From NCBI GenBank assembly GCA_021648265.1, contig JAKITD010000004.1, forward strand, positions 1 through 64,000: DNA of 64,000 nt. The letters are read 5' to 3'. A program made the translations under genes and the position numbers. The notes beneath the pieces are model-generated. The model saw only the letters and a list, made by a program, of their open reading frames with translations. It did no database searches and was not told where the DNA came from. Each line of letters opens with the position of its first letter. Position 1 is the first letter of the stretch. The DNA is from Flavobacteriaceae bacterium. GTDB taxonomy: Bacteria > Bacteroidota > Bacteroidia > Flavobacteriales > Flavobacteriaceae. This document shows positions 47,684 through 56,165 of this stretch, piece by piece.

Positions 47684-49609
47684 ATGCAGTTTAAACACCC
47701 TGAACTTCTTTACGCGCTTTTCTTACTACTCATTCCTATTTTCATTCATCTTTTTCAACTTAGACGATTTCAGAAAGTAGCTTTTACCAATGTTGCATTT
47801 CTTAAAAAAGTGACTATTCAAACCCGAAAAAGCTCGCAATTAAAAAAATGGCTAACTTTATTAATAAGATTACTAGCATTGGCTTGTATTATTTTGGCTT
47901 TTGCACAACCCTTTTCGGCTTCCAAAACCGCATTAAATACAGAAAAAGAAACCGTCCTTTATATTGACAACTCTTTTAGTATGCAGCTTAAAGATGAAAA
48001 TGGCTCCCTACTGCAACAAACACTTCAGCAGTTATATTCACAATCTGTTTTGTCTGAAAATATTAGTTGGTTCACCAATGACATCACTAAAAAAAAGGCA
48101 TCCATTCAAGATTTTAAAAATGATATTCTTAGGGTTAATTATACTCAAAAGCAACTTCCTTTAAATGATGTTTTACTGAAAGCAAATAGACTGTTTTCTG
48201 AAAACAATTCGGCTTCAGAAAAAAGATTGATTCTAATTTCTGACTTCCAACAAAAAGGAAATTTCCCAAATATCGAGAATGATTTAAAAGTTGAAGCCAT
48301 ACAATTAATTCCGAAAAACCCTAAAAATAGTGGTATTGACACTGCATATATTATTAAAAAAAATGCAACGACAAAATTGAAGGTTAAGATGTCTTCTACA
48401 GGATATTATCCGGAACCCATTCCAGTTTCATTATATAATGATAAAGTGTTAGTAGCAAAAACAGCAATAGATTTTTCTGAAAATACTAGCCAGTTAATTT
48501 CGTTTGACATTGATAACAACAAAGGTTTTAGAGGGAGAATAGAAATAAACGATCCAAATTTAATTTTTGACAACAGTCTTTATTTTACTATTAATACTCC
48601 TGAAAAAATTAAAGTATTGGTTTTAAATAATGGGAAAACCGGTTATTTACAACGCATCTTTAATTCGGAAGAGTTTGTTTTTAGTCAGCAGAATTTTGAG
48701 AATTTGAATTATAGTGAGTTTTCAAATCAAAATTTTCTAGTTCTTAACGAACTAGATACTATACCTGAATCACTGAGTACTGCCCTTCAAGTTTTTTCAG
48801 AAAATGGTGGTTCTATTTTCATTATTCCTTCAGAAAGCATTGAGATTTCAACTTATAATTCTCTTTTAAACAAGCTACAATTGGGTGCTATTTCAGAAAA
48901 GGTAGATCAAGAAAAAAAGATTACTCAAATTGTTTTTAATCATCCATTATATGAAGGTGTTTTTGAAAAACAAGTAATCAATTTTCAGTATCCAAAAGTG
49001 AACTCTTTTTATACCATTTCGTCTTTAGGAACTTCAGTTTTAAAGTTCGAGGACAGCAAGCCTTTTATCATTCAAAAAGGAAATAATTATTTAAGTACGG
49101 CTGCTACCAATAAAGAAAACTCCAGTTTTCAAAATTCGCCATTAATTGTTCCGACCCTTTATAATATGGCAAAACAGAGTTTATCTTTGTCGAAATTATA
49201 TTTCGAAATAGGAAAACAGAATCGTTTTTCGGTTCCTATTCAATTAAATCAAGATGAAATTCTCACTATAAAAGATAGCACTTATAATTTTATACCCTTG
49301 CAGCAAACAAAGGCTACTCAGGTAATTATTACTACGGAAGAGGAACCTTCAAAAGCTGGTATTTATGCAATTGAAAAATCTTCAGAATTTATAGAAAATG
49401 TGAGTTATAATTTTAACAGAGATGAAAGTAAACTCATTTATTTAAATCCCAAAAACTGGGAGAATGTTACTGTTTATAGTACCATTAATGATTTACTGGA
49501 AACTATTTCAGAAGAGAATACAATTAATAGTTATTGGAAATGGTTTGTTATTTTTGCACTACTCTTTTTAATTACTGAAATGTTATTATTGAAATATTTA
49601 AAGAACTGA
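47684..49609 (+). CDS. BatA / N-terminal double-TM domain membrane protein (vWA-like region)
   Basis: MQFKHPELLYALFLLLIPIFIHLFQLRRFQKVAFTNVAFLKKV...LLALACIILAFAQPFSA...YIDNSFSM. Confidence 0.88.
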   Translation: MQFKHPELLYALFLLLIPIFIHLFQLRRFQKVAFTNVAFLKKVTIQTRKSSQLKKWLTLLIRLLALACIILAFAQPFSASKTALNTEKETVLYIDNSFSMQLKDENGSLLQQTLQQLYSQSVLSENISWFTNDITKKKASIQDFKNDILRVNYTQKQLPLNDVLLKANRLFSENNSASEKRLILISDFQQKGNFPNIENDLKVEAIQLIPKNPKNSGIDTAYIIKKNATTKLKVKMSSTGYYPEPIPVSLYNDKVLVAKTAIDFSENTSQLISFDIDNNKGFRGRIEINDPNLIFDNSLYFTINTPEKIKVLVLNNGKTGYLQRIFNSEEFVFSQQNFENLNYSEFSNQNFLVLNELDTIPESLSTALQVFSENGGSIFIIPSESIEISTYNSLLNKLQLGAISEKVDQEKKITQIVFNHPLYEGVFEKQVINFQYPKVNSFYTISSLGTSVLKFEDSKPFIIQKGNNYLSTAATNKENSSFQNSPLIVPTLYNMAKQSLSLSKLYFEIGKQNRFSVPIQLNQDEILTIKDSTYNFIPLQQTKATQVIITTEEEPSKAGIYAIEKSSEFIENVSYNFNRDESKLIYLNPKNWENVTVYSTINDLLETISEENTINSYWKWFVIFALLFLITEMLLLKYLKN

Positions 49610-49627
49610 TACAAAAAATAATTTATT

Positions 49628-50887
49628 ATGAATGTATTAATAAAATCGGTAACTATTATAGATGAAACTAGTAAACATCATCTTAAAAAAAGAGATGTTT
49701 TAATAGAAAATGGGGTTATTAAAAAAATAGCAGTTTCTATTAATAATCCTAAAAATATAAAGGAGATTTCATTAGCAAATCTTCATATTTCTCAAGGTTG
49801 GTTTGATAGTAGTGTTTCTTTTGGCGAACCAGGTTTTGAAGAAAGAGAAACTATAGCCAACGGTTTAAAAGTAGCTGCAAAAAGTGGCTTTACTCACGTT
49901 GCAGTTAACACCAACACCAATCCTGTAACCGATAATAAATCGACTATAAAATATTTAAAATCTGAAGCTTCCAAAAATCCGGTAAACCTCTATCCTATCG
50001 GTGCTTTAACCAGTAAATGTGATGGCGAAAATTTAGCCGAATTATACGATATGAAAAACGAAGGAGCCGTTTCCTTCTACGATTATAAATTACCTGTTAA
50101 AAATCCGAATTTACTAAAAATTGCACTTCAATACACACAAACATTTGATGGATTGGTGCAATCGTTTCCTTTTGAAAAAGCCATTGCACAAAATGGAATG
50201 GTCAACGAAGAAACCAATAGTACTTTACTTGGATTAAAAGGAATTCCCGCTCTTGCCGAAGAACTTCAAATTACTAGAGATTTATATATTTTGGAATATA
50301 CGGGAGGAAAACTTCATATCCCAACAATCTCCACCAAAAAATCGGTTTCGTTACTAAAAGAAGCCAAGAAAAAAGGACTGAATGTGACTTGTAGCGTTGC
50401 TATTAACAACCTTATTTTAACAGACGATGTATTGGAAACTTTCGATACCAATTATAAATTACTTCCTCCTTTACGAACCAAAAAAGACATTAAAGCACTT
50501 TTAAAAGGGCTTGAAGATGGAACGATTGACGGCGTTACTAGCGATCATAACCCTATAGACATTGAACATAAAAAAATAGAATTTGATCACGCTTTTTATG
50601 GAAGCATCGGATTAGAAAGTTGCTTTGGAGCATTAAATTCGGTTTTAAATACTGAGGAAACTATAAATAAACTAACAAGCTTGAAAGAAACCTTTAACAT
50701 TCCTCAACACCCTCTTAAAGAAGGAAATAAAGCAGATATTACTTTATTTAATCCAAGCCAAGAATGGAAGTTTTTAGAAGAAAATATTAGTTCAACTTCA
50801 AAAAACGCTGCTTTATTAAATTGTGAATTAAAAGGAAAAGTTTACGGAATCATAGCTAATAACAAACTGGTTGTACATAAAAATTAA
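49628..50887 (+). CDS. Dihydroorotase-like amidohydrolase, apparently lacking the HxH metal ligands
   Basis: WFDSSVSFGEPGFEERETIANGLKVAAKSGFTHVAVNTNTNPVTDN aligns with the DHOase DxHxHxREPG region without HxH; VTSDHNPIDIEHK retained. Confidence 0.85.
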   Translation: MNVLIKSVTIIDETSKHHLKKRDVLIENGVIKKIAVSINNPKNIKEISLANLHISQGWFDSSVSFGEPGFEERETIANGLKVAAKSGFTHVAVNTNTNPVTDNKSTIKYLKSEASKNPVNLYPIGALTSKCDGENLAELYDMKNEGAVSFYDYKLPVKNPNLLKIALQYTQTFDGLVQSFPFEKAIAQNGMVNEETNSTLLGLKGIPALAEELQITRDLYILEYTGGKLHIPTISTKKSVSLLKEAKKKGLNVTCSVAINNLILTDDVLETFDTNYKLLPPLRTKKDIKALLKGLEDGTIDGVTSDHNPIDIEHKKIEFDHAFYGSIGLESCFGALNSVLNTEETINKLTSLKETFNIPQHPLKEGNKADITLFNPSQEWKFLEENISSTSKNAALLNCELKGKVYGIIANNKLVVHKN

Positions 50888-50924
50888 TTTTTAAAATAAG
50901 ATTCCCTTTTAAAGGAAAATAATT

Positions 50925-51242
50925 ATGAAAAACAAAGGAAACTATAAAGCAATACTCGCTTACTTATTTTTTATTGGATTAATTATTGCCTATATTTTAA
51001 ATATGGATGAAAAAGATAAGTTTGTGACTTTTCATATTAAGAACATGTTTGGATTGGTGTTGATTTCAATTTTCCCCATAACATTTGTAAATGACCCAAC
51101 TTTTTATTCAACTGGAAAAGTAATTTTCACCCTTTTAATTATTTTATGGTCTTATTCTTTAGTAATGGCAATAACAGGAAAAATGAAAGGAATTCCCTAT
51201 TTAAGTGACTTCTTTCAGAAATGGTTTAGATTTTTGAATTAA
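50925..51242 (+). CDS. Small membrane protein (DUF4870-like)
   Basis: AILAYLFFIGLIIAYILNMDEKDKFVTFHIKNMFGLVLI parallels the next gene. Confidence 0.75.
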   Translation: MKNKGNYKAILAYLFFIGLIIAYILNMDEKDKFVTFHIKNMFGLVLISIFPITFVNDPTFYSTGKVIFTLLIILWSYSLVMAITGKMKGIPYLSDFFQKWFRFLN

Positions 51243-51289
51243 TTTCCCTACTTTTAACATATAAATTACCCAAACAAAAATAAATAATT

Positions 51290-51619
51290 ATGACAGAAAA
51301 CGCATCAAACAACGGGAAAACAGTAGGTCTTATCGCTTACTTCACTTTAATAGGCTGGATCATCGCATTAGTTATGCATAATAAAGATAAAACTGAATTT
51401 GGAGCATTCCATTTAAGACAAGTTTTAGGAATTATGGTTACTGGTATTGCTCTTTCAATAGTAGCAAGTTTTATTGGTATTTCAATTATTTCTATGGCGG
51501 TTAATATTGCTGTTTTTGTTTTGTGGATTATTGGCCTTATTGGTGCAGCGCAAGGTGAGCAAAAGCTAGTTCCCGTTTTAGGGGAAAAATACCAAGAATG
51601 GTTTAAAGGAATTGGATAA
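51290..51619 (+). CDS. Small membrane protein (DUF4870-like), tandem paralogue of the previous gene
   Basis: GLIAYFTLIGWIIALVMHNKDKTEFGAFHLRQVLGIMV...KYQEWFKGIG. Confidence 0.8.
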   Translation: MTENASNNGKTVGLIAYFTLIGWIIALVMHNKDKTEFGAFHLRQVLGIMVTGIALSIVASFIGISIISMAVNIAVFVLWIIGLIGAAQGEQKLVPVLGEKYQEWFKGIG

Positions 51620-51637
51620 AAACAAAATTTTACAAGT

Positions 51638-51667
51638 AAGGCATCGTTAATCTGATGCCTTTTTTTT
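51638..51667 (+). terminator. Rho-independent terminator whose T-run abuts the next start codon
   Basis: AAGGCATCgttaatctGATGCCTT + T-run, immediately followed by ATG at 51668. Confidence 0.8.
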
Positions 51668-52324
51668 ATGGAAAAACAACAACTAACATTAGAACATAAT
51701 TACAGATCTTCAAATTTAGTAACAGGTAAAAGCCCTGTTATCATAATGCTTCACGGATACGGAAGTGATGAAAACGACTTGTTTTCTTTTGCTACTGAAT
51801 TACCTTCAGAATACACCATCATCTCCTTAAAAGCACCTTATGCAATGCAACCCTACGGAAACGCTTGGTATGCCATTCATTTTGATAATGTAGATGGAAA
51901 ATGGAGTGATGATGCTCAAGCAATAGAATCTAGAGATTTAGTTGCCAAATGTATTGATGAAGTTATTGAAAAATACCAAGTAAACACAAACAATGTGACC
52001 CTTTTAGGTTTTAGTCAAGGAACCATATTAAGTTTTGCGGTAGCATTAAGTTATCCTGAAAAAGTAAAAAATGTAATTGGTTTAAGTGGTTATATTAATG
52101 AAGCCATCTTTAAAGAAAACTACGCTCAAAACGATTTTAATAACTTAAGCGTTTATACTTCCCACGGTAATGAAGACCAAGTGATTCCTGTGGATTGGGC
52201 TCGTAAAACACAACCTTTTTTACAAAACTTAGAGATAGATTGTGAATATTCGGAATTTCCTGTGGGTCACGGTGTAGCTCCTCAAAATTTTTATGCGTTG
52301 AAGAATTGGTTGGAAAAGCATTAG
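51668..52324 (+). CDS. Alpha/beta hydrolase (phospholipase/carboxylesterase family)
   Basis: PVIIMLHGYGSDENDLFSFA, nucleophile elbow LLGFSQGTILS, D and H near HGNEDQVIPV / EFPVGHGV. Confidence 0.93.
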   Translation: MEKQQLTLEHNYRSSNLVTGKSPVIIMLHGYGSDENDLFSFATELPSEYTIISLKAPYAMQPYGNAWYAIHFDNVDGKWSDDAQAIESRDLVAKCIDEVIEKYQVNTNNVTLLGFSQGTILSFAVALSYPEKVKNVIGLSGYINEAIFKENYAQNDFNNLSVYTSHGNEDQVIPVDWARKTQPFLQNLEIDCEYSEFPVGHGVAPQNFYALKNWLEKH

Positions 52325-52449
52325 ACGATAATGTTTTAGCTACTGAACATTGTTAGACTGTATTGGAAGTTACTTTATCAACGGTTTGTATAAGAATAGT
52401 AGCCGATTTCGGAAGTAGAATTTTTCAATTTATCACCAAATTTTATGCG

Positions 52450-52510
52450 TGCTACAATGTTTGTATCTACTATTATTTCGGCTATTATTTTTATACATTG
52501 TTGTGTTTTC
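52450..52510. repeat. Left boundary hairpin of the R-M cassette (contains TATACATTGTTGT at 52492-52504)
   Basis: gctACAATGTttgtat...tttatACATTGTTGTg; encodes the last MTase residues HNNV*. Confidence 0.6.
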
Positions 52511-54179
52511 GTACATTATTTTCCGTTCTATTGATAGCGTTGGCAAAGACATACTCTTTTGCAATTTTCGGCTTGTGCTGTTGGCTTTGAGCGAATTGCA
52601 AATGTGTATGGCTTTCAGGTTGGGAGTATTCAGTTTCAAAAATTTCGTTTATCTGGTCAATATAAGTTCGACTTTGCTCTTTTCTATATTCTTGGAACAA
52701 ATTTAAAATTCTATTTACAGTTTTACTATTAAGTAAAGAAAGGTTTAATACTTTTGCTTTATTTAAGTCGTTTGGTTCAAATTTCTTTAATCCATTTCCA
52801 TATTCCCGTCTGTTATCACTAAATATTTCTTTTGCTATATCTGTCAGTAAATATGCAAAAAGTAAATCGGGATTAATCGTAGAGAATAAATCTGATTGTT
52901 TTAAATATACACAATGAAATGTCGTTAAATTGGATATTTCGGCTTCATTTCGTATAAATTTCAATCCATTTCGGTTAAAAACTGAAACCCAAATGGGTGC
53001 AGGTGGACGGTTTTCCAATGAATACCATATTTTTCTACTTTTTGTTAAATATTTTTCATTTACACCTTCTTCAATTCCTTTTTTAATATATTCATCAACT
53101 GCATTGTTATTTGATTTTACTGCGTCAAATAAATATGTTAATTCATCATTTTTTTCAAGTTGCTTATAATCATTTGAAGTAAAAAACACATTCTTAACGT
53201 CTTTTGCTTTACAAATGCAAGGGAGTAAATTATCAGATTGAATTGAGAATTCTTTTGCTTTAGATGGTCTGAAAGTAAAATAATCATTTGCTCCTGTAGC
53301 AATTCCTCTAACCACTTTTGCATATTTTGAAAAAGGGACAAGGTTTTTGTATTTATCGGAGTTTTGAACTTGATAATATTTACGCCATTTTATATTTGGG
53401 TCTAAATCTGTAGGTTTATATGTGAACTCTCCTTTTAATTTTGGATAAAAATTAATGTAACTTACTATTTTTGTTAAATCTGATTTTGATTTTATTGTAG
53501 AAATGTTGATTTCTTTATCATTATTATCTTTGGCTAATAAAAGGATAGATGCGGTGGTTAAAGCGTCATCAAAAACATTTTCTTTAAAATCAATTATAAA
53601 CAAATGTCTTAACGTGTTTGTTTTAACAAGGTATTCCTTGACCAATTTCCCATAATCAGAATTTAGAAATTCAGAAGGAATAATGTAAGCCATCCTTCCA
53701 TTTGGTGCTAATTGGTAAATTGATTTTAAGAGAAAAAGAGTATATAAGTTTGTAAAACCATTAAACTTAAATTTTAATTTATTTTCGATTTCTTTTAGAA
53801 TATTTTTATTATCGTAATCGTGAAATTTAAAATAGGGAGGATTACATATAATTCCATCATATTCATTTGACCAATCATTAAACATATAATCTTCAAGGTT
53901 TAATGAAACATTGGAATTGACATTAAAGTATGATTGGGCTTCTTTAAAAATGGTTTCATCAATATCGAAACCTTTAATATTTAGTTTAGGTTTCTTTTTG
54001 AGAAGGTTTCTTGAAAAAATACCTAAACCAAAAGCAGGTTCTAAAACTGTTTTTAGTTTTTTGTTTCCAATTAACCAATCAGACATTAAATCAGCAATAG
54101 TTTCAGGTGTAAAAAATTGGGCGAATTTTTTACGGTGTAAAAGACTGATTTTTTTAGTATATATTTTTTCTAATACCAT
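52491..54179 (-). CDS. N6-adenine DNA methyltransferase, type II R-M (gamma-type, N-terminal catalytic)
   Basis: KKFAQFFTPETIADLMSDWL, VLEPAFGLGIFSRNLL (motif I), YDGIICNPPYFKFHD (motif IV NPPY), TRD-like C-terminal region. Confidence 0.92.
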   Translation of the reverse strand: MVLEKIYTKKISLLHRKKFAQFFTPETIADLMSDWLIGNKKLKTVLEPAFGLGIFSRNLLKKKPKLNIKGFDIDETIFKEAQSYFNVNSNVSLNLEDYMFNDWSNEYDGIICNPPYFKFHDYDNKNILKEIENKLKFKFNGFTNLYTLFLLKSIYQLAPNGRMAYIIPSEFLNSDYGKLVKEYLVKTNTLRHLFIIDFKENVFDDALTTASILLLAKDNNDKEINISTIKSKSDLTKIVSYINFYPKLKGEFTYKPTDLDPNIKWRKYYQVQNSDKYKNLVPFSKYAKVVRGIATGANDYFTFRPSKAKEFSIQSDNLLPCICKAKDVKNVFFTSNDYKQLEKNDELTYLFDAVKSNNNAVDEYIKKGIEEGVNEKYLTKSRKIWYSLENRPPAPIWVSVFNRNGLKFIRNEAEISNLTTFHCVYLKQSDLFSTINPDLLFAYLLTDIAKEIFSDNRREYGNGLKKFEPNDLNKAKVLNLSLLNSKTVNRILNLFQEYRKEQSRTYIDQINEIFETEYSQPESHTHLQFAQSQQHKPKIAKEYVFANAINRTENNVRKHNNV

Positions 54180-54181
54180 TA

Positions 54182-55276
54182 TTAAAAATCAGTTATGTTT
54201 AATAATGATGTTAGACTATCTATATCCAAATATGCTGTACCTTTCTCAAAACTAACATAAAACAATAATCTACCTCTTCCCATTTCTCGTCTAACACTTT
54301 TGTGTTCAGGTTCAATTATTTTATATGCGACTTGATTTGTGTTTCTGGTATTAATTTTAACCGTAGTTTTATTTTGATTTTTTATATCTTGACTTATTTC
54401 ATAATAATCCCCTTCTTTTTCAGGTTCTGTTAGTAAGGTTAGAATGTTCTTGAAAGAAATACCATAAGATTTATCGAAAAATACTTGAAAATAGTAATGT
54501 GGGACATCAAATGTTTCAGCCCATTTATAAACAACTTTTACATCCTCAATTTTGGGCGTTATACTTAAATAATCTCTTTTTTGAACAATAATAATATTGT
54601 CTTTTAACTCTTTGAAAAGAAGTGATAATTCTTGCAACCTTTCTGTTGCTTTCCAACTTGGTCTTCTAAAACTAATTGAGGTTATCGTTTCAGAATTGAT
54701 ACTATTTAAAATATCAATGAAATGTTTTTTATTTGGGTGTTCAAGTAAGTCTGTAAAATTTTCAAGAATTTTATCTTTTACTAATAATGCTTGTTCAAGA
54801 TGAGTTGCAGTTCTATCCTGCATTTCTTGTTCGTATTTATCTATCAGAAATGCACTTGACCTAATTTCTAAACCTGCAATCGCCTTTTTGACATAATCCG
54901 CTATTTCAGAATGTGGAATATTACTTATGTCATAATCAAGGTTTATATCAAAATCTTCTTTCTTGAAAATAAGGAGGTCTGGTCGTTTGCCAATTGTATC
55001 TAATTCATCCTGAAATTCATTATAGAATTGGTCAAAACCTTTTTCTCCCGCAACAATATCGTCTGATTTTCCATATCTAACAGCAACATAGTTTTTAGAA
55101 GTTTCATTAATTGCTCTAAAGATTAAATCTTCCGCCCAATCTCCTTGCTCTTTGTTACTAATGAACATTGAAGATGCTTGAGTAGGTGGTGAAGTCCTAT
55201 CTCTCGGTATTGAAAAATCAACTATTGTTTCTGGAATAAGTTTAGTTAATTCCCTTAATTCATTAAAGTATGTCAT
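54182..55276 (-). CDS. Putative type II restriction endonuclease (possibly AccI-like)
   Basis: Located between C-protein and MTase, overlapping the C gene by 4 bp. [15 protein letters not shown] and [13 protein letters not shown]...[10 protein letters not shown] are compatible with a PD-(D/E)xK-like core. Family assignment is from memory of AccI-type enzymes. Confidence 0.65.
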   Translation of the reverse strand: MTYFNELRELTKLIPETIVDFSIPRDRTSPPTQASSMFISNKEQGDWAEDLIFRAINETSKNYVAVRYGKSDDIVAGEKGFDQFYNEFQDELDTIGKRPDLLIFKKEDFDINLDYDISNIPHSEIADYVKKAIAGLEIRSSAFLIDKYEQEMQDRTATHLEQALLVKDKILENFTDLLEHPNKKHFIDILNSINSETITSISFRRPSWKATERLQELSLLFKELKDNIIIVQKRDYLSITPKIEDVKVVYKWAETFDVPHYYFQVFFDKSYGISFKNILTLLTEPEKEGDYYEISQDIKNQNKTTVKINTRNTNQVAYKIIEPEHKSVRREMGRGRLLFYVSFEKGTAYLDIDSLTSLLNITDF

Positions 55277-55566
55277 ATGTTTTTACCGTATTTTATTTCC
55301 TGTTCTGCAACTTTTAGTATTTGAATTGCTTGATTTTCATTTTTAATTAAGTCATATACTTTATTTGCCAACCACAGAGTTTCTAATTCATTGTAAGGGA
55401 AATTGAAGATTTTACTAATGGAAACTAAATGCTCTCTTTTAAGAACTTTTTGGTTTCGTTCAATCTTACTTAAAAAACCATCTCCAACATTTAGTTTAGA
55501 AGCAAGTTCTCGTTGTAACATTCCTTTACTTTCTCGTAATTCTTTTATTTTTTGTCCAATTGTCAT
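55273..55566 (-). CDS. XRE-family HTH controller protein (C protein) of the R-M system
   Basis: [52 protein letters not shown]. Confidence 0.92.
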   Translation of the reverse strand: MTIGQKIKELRESKGMLQRELASKLNVGDGFLSKIERNQKVLKREHLVSISKIFNFPYNELETLWLANKVYDLIKNENQAIQILKVAEQEIKYGKNI

Positions 55567-55574
55567 CTTACCTT

Positions 55575-55625
55575 ATTTGACTTGACTTAATTTGGTCAAA
55601 TGTAAGAAAAATTTTCGAGTTTCAA
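55575..55625 (-). promoter_or_regulatory. C-gene promoter and putative C-box
   Basis: Dyad ATTTGAC (55575-55581)/GTCAAAT (55595-55601). On the minus strand TACATTTG (55604-55597) fits TAnnTTTG, with TTG 18 bp further upstream (55625-55623). Confidence 0.6.
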
Positions 55626-55733
55626 TCTGTGAGTTGGAAAGATTTTACTCTTTTATTTTTTAGTGTTGGAATTGAGCATTGGCAAAAAAATAAACGTGTA
55701 AAATGTGTGGATGGCTTTTTTCGGGTATGAAAC

Positions 55734-55789
55734 ACAACGCAAGTATATCATCAGTTTCGCTTATCGATATTGATGATATACACTGTTGT
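55734..55789. repeat. Right boundary hairpin of the R-M cassette (contains TATACACTGTTGT at 55777-55789)
   Basis: ACAAC gcaa GTATATCATCA gtttcgcttatcgatat TGATGATATAC act GTTGT; 11-bp perfect inner stem plus 5-bp outer stem. Confidence 0.75.
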
Positions 55790-55904
55790 AAAGTTAGATT
55801 AAAAAAATAAGAAAGTCAAGTGGTTTTAATAAGTATTAATAAGTAATTTCCTTAATTTAAGAATGCTATTGATCATTCTTCAGAAAAAATTGGAGACCTT
55901 ATTT

Positions 55905-55985
55905 AAACTACATTGAAGGATACATTAATGAAGAAACTTGATGAACTCTATTTTTCGATTTTTGGTTAAAATATAATCTAAGGTT
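55905..55985 (-). pseudogene. Relic of the 3' end of a paralogue of the gene at 57666-58184
   Basis: Minus-strand reading DYILTKNRKIE|(frameshift)HQVSSLMYPSM* matches EYYVTKDRKIEFHQVSSLMYPSL* of the 57666-58184 product. Confidence 0.75.
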
Positions 55986-55987
55986 TT

Positions 55988-56150
55988 AATTGGCTTTAAG
56001 TTATATTTTAAAGAAAACTATGCCAAAAACGATCTTAGTGTTTTAAACATATATACTTCCTACGAAACTAAAAATCAAGTAATTCCTGTGGGTTGGACTC
56101 GTAAAACGTAGCCTTTTTTTTTTACAGAACTTAGGGATTGATTGTTACCT
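55988..56150 (+). pseudogene. Relic of the 3' part of a paralogue of the alpha/beta hydrolase at 51668-52324
   Basis: Reads FKENYAKNDLSVLNIYTSYETKNQVIPVGWTRKT*PF vs FKENYAQNDFNNLSVYTSHGNEDQVIPVDWARKTQPF in the intact gene. Confidence 0.85.
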
Positions 56151-56165
56151 CATTTGAAAGCAATA

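Noticed and set aside
52363-52706. Small ORFs at 52363-52590, 52433-52639 and 52449-52706
   Set aside because: Cover the cassette hairpin and the antisense of the MTase tail; composition is not protein-like.
55734-55789. Right R-M hairpin as a canonical integron attC site
   Set aside because: A GTTRRRY-like GTTAGAT follows nearby, but there is no matching RYYYAAC at the other side and the stem organisation differs; kept only as a cassette-like hairpin.
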